In this document: positions 1 through 8,922 of the stretch, one piece after another
Layout of the letters: every line of letters starts with the position of its first letter
Position numbering within the stretch: the first letter of the stretch is position 1
Assembly: GCF_033949425.1 (NCBI RefSeq)
Contig: NZ_JAXAVX010000003.1
Location: 62,001-126,000, forward strand
Direction of reading: 5' to 3'
DNA from: Patulibacter brassicae
Lineage (GTDB): Bacteria; Actinomycetota; Thermoleophilia; Solirubrobacterales; Solirubrobacteraceae
Length of the DNA: 64,000 bases
Notes under the pieces: generated by a model
The model's input: the letters and a program-made list of their open reading frames with translations, nothing else
Databases searched by the model: none
Told to the model about the DNA's origin: nothing
Made by a program: the position numbers and the translations under genes

Positions 1-461
1 GGCCGCAGCGCGACGAGCTGCTCGCGCGAGCGCAGGACGAAGCGCCCGATCCCGACCCGCCCGCTCTGCTCCAGCGCGGCGAGCAGCACCCGGTAGGCGT
101 GGGCCCCGCCGTCGCGGGCGCCCAGGTGGTACGGCTTGTCGTAGAAGACCGGATCGATCTCCTCGCCCTCCACGAAGTGCTCGATCTCGATGACCTTCGG
201 CCGGGGGCCGTCGGCCGCGGAGAGCTCCTCCTTCGTCAGGACGATCTGGCCCGTGCCGGTGTCGTAGGCCTTCTCGAGGTCCTTGAACGCGAGCTCCTCG
301 CCGCTCTCGACCCCGATCCGCTTGTGCTGGATCCGCGCGCCGTCGCTCGCGCGCACCTCGCGGAAGGCGAGCCCGCGGCTCTCCGTGGCGGAGAAGAGCT
401 TCACCGGGATCGCGACGGTGCCGAACGTCAGCGTGCCGTTCCAGATCGAGCGCGCGGCCAT
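1..461 (-). CDS. ku: Ku protein (non-homologous end joining), C-terminus cut by window edge
   Basis: The reverse strand encodes a protein starting MAARSIWNGTLTFG, the conserved opening of bacterial Ku, followed by PVKLFSATE and KRIGVESGEELAFKDLEKAY-type beta-barrel sequence. Ku forms a homodimeric ring on DNA ends and recruits LigD. About 153 residues are visible; the C-terminal part lies beyond position 1. The ATG (459-461) follows the ligD TGA (463-465) with one base between them, so the two genes are translationally coupled. Family assignment is secure from the N-terminus and from the neighbour; the missing C-terminus cannot be judged. Confidence 0.93.
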   Translation of the reverse strand, partial: MAARSIWNGTLTFGTVAIPVKLFSATESRGLAFREVRASDGARIQHKRIGVESGEELAFKDLEKAYDTGTGQIVLTKEELSAADGPRPKVIEIEHFVEGEEIDPVFYDKPYHLGARDGGAHAYRVLLAALEQSGRVGIGRFVLRSREQLVALR

Positions 462-462
462 C

Positions 463-3051
463 TCAGCCTGTTCCCCCAAGCTCGGGAACGTCCTGCTCGA
501 GCGTCGTCAGCGGCGCGAGGAGGTCGCCGTGCGCGGCGACCCGCAGGAGCAGGTCGGTGAAGGTGAAGACGAGCGCGTCCGGATCGCCGTCCTGCGCGCA
601 GCCGGCGACCTCCTCCCAGGTGACCGGCGTCGAGGCCGTCGGGCGCGGGCGGGCCCGCAGCGCGTACGCCCCGACCGTCGTCTTGTGCTCGTCGTTCTGG
701 CTCCAGTCGATGAGCACCTTGCCCGGGCGCAGCTTCTTCGTCATCCGGGAGACGACGAGGTCCGGGTGGCGCTCCTCGAGCAGCCGGGCGATCGCGTGGG
801 CGAGCGGCTTCGTCCGCTCGTACGTCGTGGCGCGGCCGCTCGGATCCAGCGGGGCGTAGAGCTGGAGGCCCTTCGAGCCCGAGGTCTTGGCGAAGCTCCG
901 CAGCCCGAGCTCGTCGAGCAGCTCGCGCAGCAGCAGGGCGACCTCGCAGCACTCCACGATCGTCGCCGGCGCGCCGGGGTCGAGGTCGAAGACGAGCGCC
1001 GTGGGACCGGTGACGCCGGTGGCGTCCTCCGCGCCCTCCAGGACGCCGGCCGGATCGGCCCGCGAGAGCGACGGGTGCAGCTCGATCGCCGCGAGGTTCG
1101 CCGTCCACACGAGCGTCGGCAGGTCGTCGACGACGACGAAGTCGTTCGGCTCGGGCTTGCGCGACGTCGGGACCGGCGTCGTGCGCACCCAGTCGGGACG
1201 GTGGCTCGGCGCGTGCTTGTTGAAGAACGCCTTGCCCTCGACGCCGTCGGGGTAGCGCTTCATGGTCGTCGGGCGGTCGCGCAGGTGCGGCAGGACGAAC
1301 GGCGCGATCCGCGCGTAGTAGTCGATGACCGCGCCTTTCGTCAGGCCGGCCTCGGGGTAGAGGACCTTGTGGAGGTTCGTGAGCTTCAGCGTCCGGCCCT
1401 CGACCTCGACCTGGGCATCGCCCTGCGCGGGCAGCTCGAGCGGCGAGGGCGGCAGGGCGTCGAGCGCGGACGCCGCGTCGGGGTGGTCGTCGTCGGTCGC
1501 GGCGTCCTGCACGGGGTCCTCCCCCTCGTCGGATGGCGGCTCGGCGACGACGGCGGCGCCGCCCGCGGCGACCTCGGCCGGCGTCGGCTCGCGGACGACC
1601 GCCGCCGCCGGCACGTCGTCGCGCAGCCCGAGGAACGACGAGTGGCGGATCGAGCCGTCCGGCGTCCACTCGGCGAAGCGGACCTCGGCGACGAGGTCCG
1701 GAACGACGAACCGCGTGCCCTTCGGCGGCTGGCGGCCCGCGAACGGCGAGGCGTCCGCCTCGCGCTCGCGCAGCGCGCGCAGGACGCGCCCGAGCGCGGC
1801 CTCGTCGAACCCCGTGCCGACGGCGCCGCAGTAGCGCAGCGCGCCCTCGGCGTCGTGGACGCCGAGCTGCAGCGCCCCGAAGGTCGTGGCCCGCCCGCCG
1901 CCGCCCGGGGTCCAGCCGCCGACGACGAGCTCCTGCCGCAGGACGTGCTTGATCTTGCGCCAGCGGCCGTCGCGCCCCGCGCGGTACGGGCTGTCGAGGC
2001 GCTTGGCCACGACGCCCTCCAGCCCCTGCGCGGCGGTCGCCTCCAGCAGCGCGCGGCCCTCGCCGGGATGGCTCGGCGAGACGCGCCAGTGGTCCCCCTC
2101 GAGCCCGAGCGCCGCGAGCTGCTCGCGGCGCTCGGCGTAGGGCAGGTCCACGAGCGGGTGCCCGTCGAGCCAGAGCAGGTCGAAGAGCAGGAGGACGATC
2201 TCGGCGCGCGAGCCGGTCCGCCGGCGGACCGCCCGCAGGTCGAGCTGCTGGCCGTGCTGGGCCATCCGCGGCTGCAGCGCCGCGAAGCTCGGCCGCCCGT
2301 CCTCGTCGAAGGCGACGACCTCGCCGTCGAGGATCGCCTCGTGGTGCGAGAGCGCCGCGTTGATCCCCCGCAGCTCGGGGTAGGCCCCGGTGACCTCGCG
2401 CCCGGTCCGGGTCTCGACCCGCAGGCGGCCGGGACGACTGTGGACGAGGGCGCGGAGGCCGTCCCACTTGACCTCGAACGCCCACCGCTCCTCGTCGCGC
2501 GGCAGCGGCCCGGTGCGGGCGAGCATCGGCGCGAGGCGCTCGGGCATCGGCTCGGCGTCGGGATCCTCCGGCGGGTCCATCCGGTGCACGAGCCAGTCCT
2601 TGGCGTCCTTGCCGGCCTGGAAGAGCACGTAGCGCCCGCGCAGGCGCTCGCCGTGGAAGACGACGATCACCTCGTCGTCGCGCCACTTCTCCGTCTCGTA
2701 GGTCCCGGCGTCCCAGATCGACATCTCGCCGGCGCCGTAGCTGCCGGCCGGGATCGTCCCGTGGAAGTCGACGTACTCCAGCGGGTGGTCCTCGGTGTGG
2801 ACGGCCTTGCGGTTCTGCTGCGGGTCGTGCGGCAGGCCGTTGGGCACCGCCCAGGAGGCGAGCACGCCGTCGCGCTCGAGCCGCAGGTCCCAGTGCAGGC
2901 GCCGCGCGTGGTGCTCGTGGACCACGAACCGCGGGAGCGCGGCGAGGGCGCCGGTGGGAGCGCCCCCGTCGGGATCGCCCGACGGCTCCGGGGTGGCGCC
3001 GAAGTCGCGCTTGCGTCGGTAGTCGTCGAGGGAGGCGCTCATCGCGGGCAC
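463..3051 (-). CDS. ligD: Multifunctional ATP-dependent DNA ligase LigD (phosphoesterase-ligase-polymerase)
   Basis: About 860 residues with three domains. Residues about 30-165 are the 3'-phosphoesterase (HEHHARRLHWDLRLE, WAVPNGLP). Residues about 190-490 are the ATP-dependent ligase, with nucleotidyl lysine in FEVKWDGLRA and an IVLLLFDLLWLDG segment. Residues about 540-850 are the primase-polymerase (KVLYPEAGLTKG, TMKRYPDGVEGKAFF, DLDPGAP). It processes and seals double-strand breaks with Ku, which lies immediately downstream. The PE-Lig-Pol order is the Pseudomonas-type arrangement; mycobacterial LigD is Pol-PE-Lig. The start is ambiguous: GTG at 3051 (MPAMSAS) or ATG at 3042 (MSASLDDY). 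The ATG gives the cleaner N-terminus. Confidence 0.95.
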   Translation of the reverse strand: MPAMSASLDDYRRKRDFGATPEPSGDPDGGAPTGALAALPRFVVHEHHARRLHWDLRLERDGVLASWAVPNGLPHDPQQNRKAVHTEDHPLEYVDFHGTIPAGSYGAGEMSIWDAGTYETEKWRDDEVIVVFHGERLRGRYVLFQAGKDAKDWLVHRMDPPEDPDAEPMPERLAPMLARTGPLPRDEERWAFEVKWDGLRALVHSRPGRLRVETRTGREVTGAYPELRGINAALSHHEAILDGEVVAFDEDGRPSFAALQPRMAQHGQQLDLRAVRRRTGSRAEIVLLLFDLLWLDGHPLVDLPYAERREQLAALGLEGDHWRVSPSHPGEGRALLEATAAQGLEGVVAKRLDSPYRAGRDGRWRKIKHVLRQELVVGGWTPGGGGRATTFGALQLGVHDAEGALRYCGAVGTGFDEAALGRVLRALREREADASPFAGRQPPKGTRFVVPDLVAEVRFAEWTPDGSIRHSSFLGLRDDVPAAAVVREPTPAEVAAGGAAVVAEPPSDEGEDPVQDAATDDDHPDAASALDALPPSPLELPAQGDAQVEVEGRTLKLTNLHKVLYPEAGLTKGAVIDYYARIAPFVLPHLRDRPTTMKRYPDGVEGKAFFNKHAPSHRPDWVRTTPVPTSRKPEPNDFVVVDDLPTLVWTANLAAIELHPSLSRADPAGVLEGAEDATGVTGPTALVFDLDPGAPATIVECCEVALLLRELLDELGLRSFAKTSGSKGLQLYAPLDPSGRATTYERTKPLAHAIARLLEERHPDLVVSRMTKKLRPGKVLIDWSQNDEHKTTVGAYALRARPRPTASTPVTWEEVAGCAQDGDPDALVFTFTDLLLRVAAHGDLLAPLTTLEQDVPELGGTG

Positions 3052-3290
3052 CGGTCGTCCGGGCGTCCCTGCCTTGTACCCCCGCGCTCGTCCGCGGGCA
3101 CGGCCTGAACGCGCGCGCCCGCCGGGGCGGCGGTGCCGCCGGTCGGGTGCGGGGGCGGGACCATCGCCGGCTGAGACGCCCCGGGCACGCCGAACTCATC
3201 GCCGGGAGCGTCGCCTGCACCGGTGGCGCGCGGTTCGCAGCGCCCACCGCTGGGTAGTCGAGGGGCACGTCCACGACCCCAGGAGGGCCG

Positions 3291-3608
3291 ATGAGCTCGA
3301 CCGCTTCCCCCACCGACGGCGCGCGCTGGACCTCGCGCTACGGCATCCCGCTCGCGGCGCTGGTGCTCGCCGTCGTCGCCCTCGTCATCGGGCAGGAGAT
3401 CATCGCGATGGTGCTCGCCGGCGTCGCCGTCGTGGCGATCGTCGCCGATCGCCTGATCCGCCTCGGCGGCAGCAGCCAGATCGATCGCGACGAGGAGCGC
3501 TCCGCCCGCGAGACCCTGCGGGAGGAGGGCCACTGGCCCGGCGAGCCCCCGCCCTCGGGTGCCGGCACGCCGCCCGACGTGACCCAGCCCACGCCGCACC
3601 GCGACTGA
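3291..3608 (+). CDS. Small two-helix membrane protein, unknown function
   Basis: 105 residues. Two adjacent hydrophobic stretches (about residues 18-37 and 39-55, IPLAALVLAVVALVIG and MVLAGVAVVAIVADR) form a hairpin in the membrane. A charged cytoplasmic-type tail follows, ending in a Pro-rich segment (GHWPGEPPPSGAGTPP). An AGGAGG ribosome site at 3281-3286 lies 4 nt before the ATG. I recognise no family. It precedes the cyclase gene by 54 bp on the same strand and could share its transcript. Confidence 0.7.
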   Translation: MSSTASPTDGARWTSRYGIPLAALVLAVVALVIGQEIIAMVLAGVAVVAIVADRLIRLGGSSQIDRDEERSARETLREEGHWPGEPPPSGAGTPPDVTQPTPHRD

Positions 3609-3662
3609 CCCCGGCCGGGCGCGCCCCGACGGGCGCGCCCGGACCTGCGAGGCTCCTGCGGC

Positions 3663-4568
3663 ATGCCGCCCGAGCGCGACGAGCCCCCGACGCCGGAGCA
3701 GCGGCCCGCGGAGCCGCCGGCGCCCGACGCCGCGTCGGGTCCGGCGGGCGCTGCGGCCGACCTGCTGGCGCACGACGCGCCGGCGGGCCTGCCCCGGAGC
3801 GAGCGCGGACCGCTCGGCGCGCTGCGCCGGGTGAACGAGAGCGACCGGCTGATCGACGCGGCGGAGCGCCTGCGCCGTCGCCTGCCGGGCGACCCGCGCT
3901 TCGGCGACGCCCTCTCGACCGCGGAGTCCGGCCCGTCCGGCTCCGCGTCGCTCACGCGGCGCATCGCCCGGCTGGCGGGCCAGGGGACCGGCGGCCTGGC
4001 GCACGAGCTGGGGCTCGGCGCGCTGCAGGTGTGGCAGGCCGCGGCCGAGTCGCGGGGTCGTGGCCGCGGGACGGAGGACCTGACGGTCCTCTTCACGGAC
4101 CTCGTCGGCTTCTCCCGCTGGGCGCTGGAGGCCGGCGACCCGGCGACCCTGCTGCTGCTGCGCGAGGTCGCGGCGGTCCTCGACCCCGCCGTCGCACGGC
4201 ATCGCGGCCGCGTCGTGAAGTGGCTCGGCGACGGCATGATGGCCGTGCTGCCCACCCCGGAGGCCGCGGTCCAGGCCGTGCTCGAGGGCCGCGACGCGCT
4301 GCGGGAGATCGAGGTCGCGGGCTTCCAGCCGCGGATCCGCGCCGGCATCCACCGCGGGCGTCCGCGCCGCGTCGGCGGCGACTACCTCGGCGTCGACGTG
4401 AACATCGCCGCCCGCGTCGCCGACGCCGCGAGCGCCGACGAGCTGCTCGCCTCGGACGCCGCCGTCGCCGGGCTCGACGAGGAGCGCTGGAGCCGCAAGC
4501 GCAAGCGCCGGTTCCGGGCCAAGGGCGTCCCGGCCGAGGTCACGGTCTACGCGGTCCGCGCCCGCTGA
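3663..4568 (+). CDS. Class III adenylate/guanylate cyclase domain protein
   Basis: 301 residues. The first 130 are Pro/Ala-rich and variable. The catalytic domain spans about residues 138-300. The metal aspartates are visible in LFTDLVGFS and GDGMMAVL, the purine-contacting lysine region in VVKWLGDG, and the transition-state Asn/Arg in VDVNIAARV, so the site looks complete. No membrane segment is evident, which suggests a soluble cNMP cyclase. Substrate (ATP or GTP) cannot be fixed from sequence. The product feeds second-messenger signalling; no CRP-like receptor is nearby. Confidence 0.88.
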   Translation: MPPERDEPPTPEQRPAEPPAPDAASGPAGAAADLLAHDAPAGLPRSERGPLGALRRVNESDRLIDAAERLRRRLPGDPRFGDALSTAESGPSGSASLTRRIARLAGQGTGGLAHELGLGALQVWQAAAESRGRGRGTEDLTVLFTDLVGFSRWALEAGDPATLLLLREVAAVLDPAVARHRGRVVKWLGDGMMAVLPTPEAAVQAVLEGRDALREIEVAGFQPRIRAGIHRGRPRRVGGDYLGVDVNIAARVADAASADELLASDAAVAGLDEERWSRKRKRRFRAKGVPAEVTVYAVRAR

Positions 4569-4574
4569 GGCGGC

Positions 4575-5099
4575 TCAGGCGCGGGTCGGCTCGGGCTCCT
4601 CGACGACGACCTCGACGCTCTCCGGCGCGTCGAGGATCGCCGCGGTGCCGTCGATCCGGGCCTCGTCGAGCGCCGGGCGCTTCGAGCGCCGGCGCAGCGG
4701 ATTGGCCACGCGGCGCGCGATCCGGTCGATCCGCTCGAGCGACCGGCCCATGTCGCCGATGCTGTGCTCGACGCCGGAGAGGACGGTCGGCAGCGGCTCG
4801 ACGGACGTCGTCAGCTCGTCGACCCGCCGGCTCATCGTGATGACCGAGCCGGACAGGGCCTCCGGCTGCAGCGCCGCGATCTCGGACCGCAGCCCCTCGA
4901 CCGCGCCGATGACCTCCTGGATGTCCCCGCGCATGCCCTTCATGTCGACGGCGACGTCGCGCAGGAGCATCAGCTCGCCCTGCAGCTTGCGGATCTCGCC
5001 CGGCAGGGTGCCGAGCGTCCGCTGCAGGTCGATGACCGCGTCGAGCGCCTGCTCGATCTTCGGCAGGAGCTGCGGCAGCGTCGGGAGGGCGAGGCGCAT
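4575..5099 (-). CDS. Predicted coiled-coil protein, unknown function
   Basis: About 174 residues from ATG 5099 (a TTG at 5108 is the alternative start). The sequence is heptad-like from residue 15 to 125 (LLPKIEQALDAVIDLQRT, MRGDIQEVIGAVEGLRSEI, VDELTTSVEPLPTVLSGVE), then a basic patch (RRVANPLRRRSKRP) and an acidic tail (VEVVVEEPEP). There is no membrane segment or signal peptide. It overlaps nothing and converges with the cyclase gene, 7 bp apart. Its position upstream of nothing obvious gives no functional clue. Confidence 0.7.
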   Translation of the reverse strand: MRLALPTLPQLLPKIEQALDAVIDLQRTLGTLPGEIRKLQGELMLLRDVAVDMKGMRGDIQEVIGAVEGLRSEIAALQPEALSGSVITMSRRVDELTTSVEPLPTVLSGVEHSIGDMGRSLERIDRIARRVANPLRRRSKRPALDEARIDGTAAILDAPESVEVVVEEPEPTRA

Positions 5100-5132
5100 C
5101 GCGGACAAGGCTCTACCCCGACGGGCCGTCCG

Positions 5133-6044
5133 TCAACCCTGCTGGACGGTCTGTCCGGTTTCCTGCGCCTCGACGGTCTTCGCGCCGAACGACCGGCCGA
5201 GCGCCGCGACCTCCGCCTCGAGCGCCGGCACGGCCTTGCGGGCCTGGAGCTTGATCCCGATGTCGCTGACGGGGCTGATGACGATCGTGCGCAGCGCCTG
5301 GAAGACGGCCAGCGAGCGCGGCACGTAGATCCGGCGCTTGCGCTTGGCGATGCCCTCGGCCACGGCGGCGGCACAGGCCTGCACCGTCGTCGTGGAGCCG
5401 AGCGGGCCGGGGAGCCGCGAGCGGATCTCCCGGAACGTCCGCAGGTCGTTCTCCGTGTCGCGGACGAGGTCGGTGTCGATCCACGAGGGGTGGCAGGAGC
5501 CGACCTTCACGCCCTTGTGGGCGACCTCCAGCCGCAGGACGTTCGCGAACGCCTCGGCGCCCGCCTTCGAGGCGCAGTAGGCGGCCATGCCCGGCAGGAC
5601 GGTGAACGACGCCAGCGACGCGACGACGAGGACGTAGCCGCGGCGCTCGGTGACGTGCGGCAGCGCCGCGCTCACCGTCCGGACGACCCCGTTCAGGTTC
5701 ACGTCGATCGTCCGCACGAGCGCGTCGGGCGGGTTGATCGCGACGGTGCCGTTGTTCGCGATGCCGGCGTTCGCCATGACGACGTCGATGCCGCCGAGCC
5801 GCTCGACCGTCCCGGCGACGGCGGCGTCGATCGACGCCTGGTCGGTGACGTCGGCCTCGAACCAGACGTGGCGCTCCGGCCCGCCGCCGTTGAGCTCGGC
5901 GGCCAGTGCGGCGAGCGCGTCGGGCTCGAGCCCGACGAGCGAGAGGCGGGCGCCCTGCCGCGCGAGGACGCGCGCGGTCTCGGCGCCGATGCCGCGCGCG
6001 GCGCCGGTCACGAGGACGACCTGGTCGGTGATCGAGCGAGCCAT
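5133..6044 (-). CDS. Short-chain dehydrogenase/reductase (SDR family)
   Basis: About 303 residues with the classical SDR pattern: Rossmann glycine motif TGAARGIG (about residues 13-20), NNAG-equivalent ANAGIAN, catalytic Ser region SLASF and Tyr/Lys motif YCASKAG. It is an NAD(P)-dependent oxidoreductase; the substrate is unknown. The C-terminal 60 residues (KRKRRIYVPRSLAVFQALRT) resemble lipid- or fatty-acyl-acting SDRs, but this is weak. The ATG at 6053 lies inside a TAGGAT -10 box, so the ATG at 6044, 7 nt downstream of that box, is preferred as a leaderless start. Confidence 0.9.
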   Translation of the reverse strand: MARSITDQVVLVTGAARGIGAETARVLARQGARLSLVGLEPDALAALAAELNGGGPERHVWFEADVTDQASIDAAVAGTVERLGGIDVVMANAGIANNGTVAINPPDALVRTIDVNLNGVVRTVSAALPHVTERRGYVLVVASLASFTVLPGMAAYCASKAGAEAFANVLRLEVAHKGVKVGSCHPSWIDTDLVRDTENDLRTFREIRSRLPGPLGSTTTVQACAAAVAEGIAKRKRRIYVPRSLAVFQALRTIVISPVSDIGIKLQARKAVPALEAEVAALGRSFGAKTVEAQETGQTVQQG

Positions 6045-6051
6045 ACGGCGC

Positions 6052-6057
6052 ATCCTA
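6052..6057 (-). promoter_or_regulatory. -10 box TAGGAT of the SDR gene
   Basis: TAGGAT on the minus strand ends 7 nt before ATG 6044. This spacing fits a leaderless transcript beginning at the start codon, and it rules out the ATG at 6053, which overlaps the box. Confidence 0.6.
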
Positions 6058-6077
6058 CTCGTCCGTAGGAAGTTTGG

Positions 6078-7085
6078 CTACTCGCCAGTAGGTCGCGGCC
6101 CCGCCGCGGCCCAGAGGACCCGATCGCCCGCGTCCACGCGCCGCGCCGTCCCGGCGTCCTCCAGCAGCTCGAGGGAGGCGAGGACGCTCGCCAGCCGCGT
6201 CAGCCCGTACGCGCTCGCCGGACCCGACGGCCAGAGCTCGCGGGCGATCGCCCAGCCGCTGCGCGGCTCGGGTCCCAGCAGCGCGGCGATCCGCGCCGTC
6301 CGGCGGTCGAGCCGCTCGCGACGGGCCGCGATCGTCGCGCCGGCGTCGCGCAGCGCGGGCCCGTGGCCGGTGAGGACGAGGCGGTCGCCGCGTGCCGCCG
6401 TCTCCGCGAGCGCCGCGAGGTACGCCACCGCCGGGCGCGCGCCGGGGGCCACCATCGAGCCGAGCACCGGGGTGAGGGGCGCCGTGGCGAAGAGGTGGTC
6501 GCCGACGGCCGCGACGGCCGCCGCTCCGTCGCGCAGGAGGACGTCGGTCGGGCTGTGGCCCGGGCGCTCGAGGACCTCGAGCTCGAGGTCGCCGGCCGGC
6601 ACGACGTCCCCCTCCGCCAGCGGCACGACGTCGGCGACGGGCCGGAAGCCGTCGAGGACGGCGAGCGCGCCGCGCGTGGACGCGAGGACCTCCGGCGGGG
6701 CGTCGTGGCGCCCGGCGTGCCGCTCGCCCCAGTCGAGCTCGCGCTCGTACGCGGTGCGCGGGTCCGCGAGGACCTCCGCCACGCGCGCCCCGGTGCGGAC
6801 CGTCGCGCCCGCCGCCTCGACGAGCCAGCCCGCCAGGCCGACGTGGTCGACGTGGTGGTGGGTCAGGAGGACCTGCTCGACGTCGGCGACCGCGGCGCCG
6901 GCCGCGGCGAGCCCGGCGGCGAGCGCGGCCTCGTGCGGGACGACCGGCATGGCCGCGTCGACGAGCGTCGTCGGGCCCCCGCCGCGGAGCAGGTGGACGT
7001 TCACGCCGTCGTCGATGCCCGGCACCGGCAGCGCGATCCGCGTGATCCCGGGGGCGAGCTCCTCGACGGTCAGCGGCTGGTCCAT
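6078..7085 (-). CDS. MBL-fold metallo-hydrolase with C-terminal winged-helix-like domain
   Basis: 335 residues starting MDQPLTVEELAPG. The metallo-beta-lactamase motif is THHHVDHVG (about residue 83), with later metal ligands in RPGHSPTD, VGDHLF and LTGHGPAL. The last 80 residues (SGWAIARELWPSG, LTRLASVLASLELLEDAG) look like a small winged helix, the layout of glyoxalase II/LACTB2-like hydrolases. It probably hydrolyses a thioester or ester; the substrate is unknown. It sits 50 bp downstream of recQ on the same strand and may be co-transcribed. Confidence 0.9.
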   Translation of the reverse strand: MDQPLTVEELAPGITRIALPVPGIDDGVNVHLLRGGGPTTLVDAAMPVVPHEAALAAGLAAAGAAVADVEQVLLTHHHVDHVGLAGWLVEAAGATVRTGARVAEVLADPRTAYERELDWGERHAGRHDAPPEVLASTRGALAVLDGFRPVADVVPLAEGDVVPAGDLELEVLERPGHSPTDVLLRDGAAAVAAVGDHLFATAPLTPVLGSMVAPGARPAVAYLAALAETAARGDRLVLTGHGPALRDAGATIAARRERLDRRTARIAALLGPEPRSGWAIARELWPSGPASAYGLTRLASVLASLELLEDAGTARRVDAGDRVLWAAAGPRPTGE

Positions 7086-7135
7086 GCGGGGCACCGCGGG
7101 GATGCTGGCAGGCGCGCGGCCGCGACCCGCGCCCG

Positions 7136-8770
7136 TCAGTCGTCCGGCGTCAGCAGCCCGCGCTCCGCGACGAGGCCGACGTCGAGCGTCCGGTAGCCCG
7201 CGTCCTCGAAGAGGACCGTCATCCGCCCGCTGCCGTAGCGCTGCACGACGCCGCCGCCCCACTCCCCGTGCCGGACCGCCGCGCCGACCGGGAACGGGCG
7301 CTCGCCGTCGTCCGGGTCGGCGCGCCCGTCGGCGCAGGTGTCGCAGGCGCCGCAGGGGCCGGCGAACGCGTCGCCGAAGTACGAGAGCAGCACCTCCCGG
7401 CGGCAGTCGCGCGTCTCGGCGTACGTCCGGACCATCGCCAGGCGCGACTCCTCGTACGCCTTCCGGTGGCGGCCGGCCTCCTCCGCCGCCTCGACGGCGC
7501 CGGCGAGGTCGTCGAGCTCCTCGCGCGGGGCGACGCGGCCGTCGGCGAGGACCTCGACCGCCCCCGCGTCCTCCAGCCGCCCGACGGCCGTCGTGACCTT
7601 CGACGCGGTCAGGTCGACCTCCTCGGCGAGCTCCGCGGGGTCGACCGGCTCGTCGACGGCCTCGACGACGGTCGCGACCCGCGCGATCTGGTCGCCGTCG
7701 ACCTGCCCGGCGCCGGCCTGGAACCGCCGCAGCCCGAGATCCTGCGGCCGGTAGAAGAGGATCGCCGACGCCGGCTCGCCGTCGCGGCCGGCACGCCCGA
7801 TCTCCTGGAAGTACGCGTCGAGCGACGAGGACGGGGCGTCGTGCAGCACGAAGCGCACGTCGGGCTTGTCGACGCCCATCCCGAACGCGATCGTCGCCAC
7901 GACGACCCGCGCCGTGCCGTCGAGGAACGCCTCGAGCACCTCCTCGCGCGGGCCCGCCGCCATCCCGCCGTGGTAGTGGCGCGCGGCGACGCCGCGCTCG
8001 ACGAGCGTCGCCGCGAGCTCCTCGGCCGCGCGGCGCGTCGCGACGTACACGAGACCGGAGCCCTCCTGCTCGCCGATCTCGTCGAGCAGCGCGGCGGCCT
8101 TCGCGTCCTCGTCCTCGAACCGCCGCACCTCGAGCCAGAGCTCGGGCCGGTCGAACGACCCGACGACGAGCGCCGGGTCCTCCATCCCGAGGCGCGCGAC
8201 GATCTCGTCCCGCACGGGGGGCGCCGCGGTCGCGGTGAGGGCGAGGACCGTCGGCGGCGGGTCCCCGAGGCGCCCGCGGGCGGCGCCGATCCGCAGGTAG
8301 TCCGGCCGGAAGTCGTGGCCCCACTCCGACACGCAGTGGGCCTCGTCGACGACGAGGAGCGCCGGACGCACGGCGGCGAGATCCTCGAGGACGTCCGGGT
8401 TGGCGAGCTGCTCCGGGGCGAGGAGGACGAAGCGGGCGCGGCCGTCGCCGAGCCGCTCGAGCGCGTCGCGCCGCTCGCCGACGCCCGTCTGGGAGTTCAG
8501 GGCGACGGCGAGCCCCTCGTCGCCCGACGCGGCGGCGAGGTTCGCCACCTGGTCCTGCTGCAGCGCGATCAGCGGCGAGACGACGATCGTCGGCCCGGCG
8601 AGCCGCAGCCCCGCGAGCTGGTAGATCGCCGACTTGCCGGCGCCGGTCGCCATCACCACGAGGGCGTCGCGGCCGTCGAGCACGGCCTCGACCGCCGTCC
8701 GCTGCGCGTCGCGCAGCTCCTCGATGCCGAGCACCTCGGCGGCCAGCTCGTCCAGGGTCGGCTCGGTCAC
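7136..8770 (-). CDS. recQ: RecQ-family ATP-dependent DNA helicase
   Basis: 544 residues. Motif I is MATGAGKS, motif II VDEAHCVSEWGHDFRP, motif III LALTATA, motif VI YFQEIGRAGRDG; the RecQ zinc-binding region shows Cys pairs in YAETRDCRRE and CGACDTC (about residues 440-480). RecQ unwinds forked DNA 3' to 5' in recombination repair. The protein ends soon after the zinc/winged-helix region with a short basic/hydrophobic tail and has no recognisable HRDC domain, so it is shorter than E. coli RecQ (about 610). The GTG start gives MTEPTLDELA. Confidence 0.95.
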   Translation of the reverse strand: MTEPTLDELAAEVLGIEELRDAQRTAVEAVLDGRDALVVMATGAGKSAIYQLAGLRLAGPTIVVSPLIALQQDQVANLAAASGDEGLAVALNSQTGVGERRDALERLGDGRARFVLLAPEQLANPDVLEDLAAVRPALLVVDEAHCVSEWGHDFRPDYLRIGAARGRLGDPPPTVLALTATAAPPVRDEIVARLGMEDPALVVGSFDRPELWLEVRRFEDEDAKAAALLDEIGEQEGSGLVYVATRRAAEELAATLVERGVAARHYHGGMAAGPREEVLEAFLDGTARVVVATIAFGMGVDKPDVRFVLHDAPSSSLDAYFQEIGRAGRDGEPASAILFYRPQDLGLRRFQAGAGQVDGDQIARVATVVEAVDEPVDPAELAEEVDLTASKVTTAVGRLEDAGAVEVLADGRVAPREELDDLAGAVEAAEEAGRHRKAYEESRLAMVRTYAETRDCRREVLLSYFGDAFAGPCGACDTCADGRADPDDGERPFPVGAAVRHGEWGGGVVQRYGSGRMTVLFEDAGYRTLDVGLVAERGLLTPDD

Positions 8771-8907
8771 CGGGAGCGCCTACCCCGGCGCGGCGCGCTC
8801 TACGCGCCCGTGCGCCCTTCGCGGGGCGGTCCGGGCGCGCCGATGCGGGCGCCGCCCGGTGCCGGGAGCGGGCCCGAGGCGTGGCAGCGCTCACCCCGCC
8901 GTCGCAG

Positions 8908-8913
8908 TAGCGT
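8908..8913 (+). promoter_or_regulatory. -10 box TAGCGT of the chelatase operon
   Basis: TAGCGT is followed 9 nt later by GTG 8923. It is the probable promoter of chlID, the CobB-like domain gene and cobM. No cobalamin riboswitch consensus was found in the 152-bp gap. Confidence 0.5.
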
Positions 8914-8922
8914 CACGGCCTC

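Noticed and set aside
283..3108. Plus-strand frame of 941 codons opposite ligD
   Set aside because: LigD domains on the other strand explain the sequence; the plus-strand product is Arg/Val-rich with no motif.
8771..8922. Cobalamin riboswitch before the chelatase operon (and before cobA, cbiX-cbiO, cobB, cobI)
   Set aside because: I could not find the conserved B12-box or GCCACTG core in any of these gaps; GC-rich hairpins alone are not enough.
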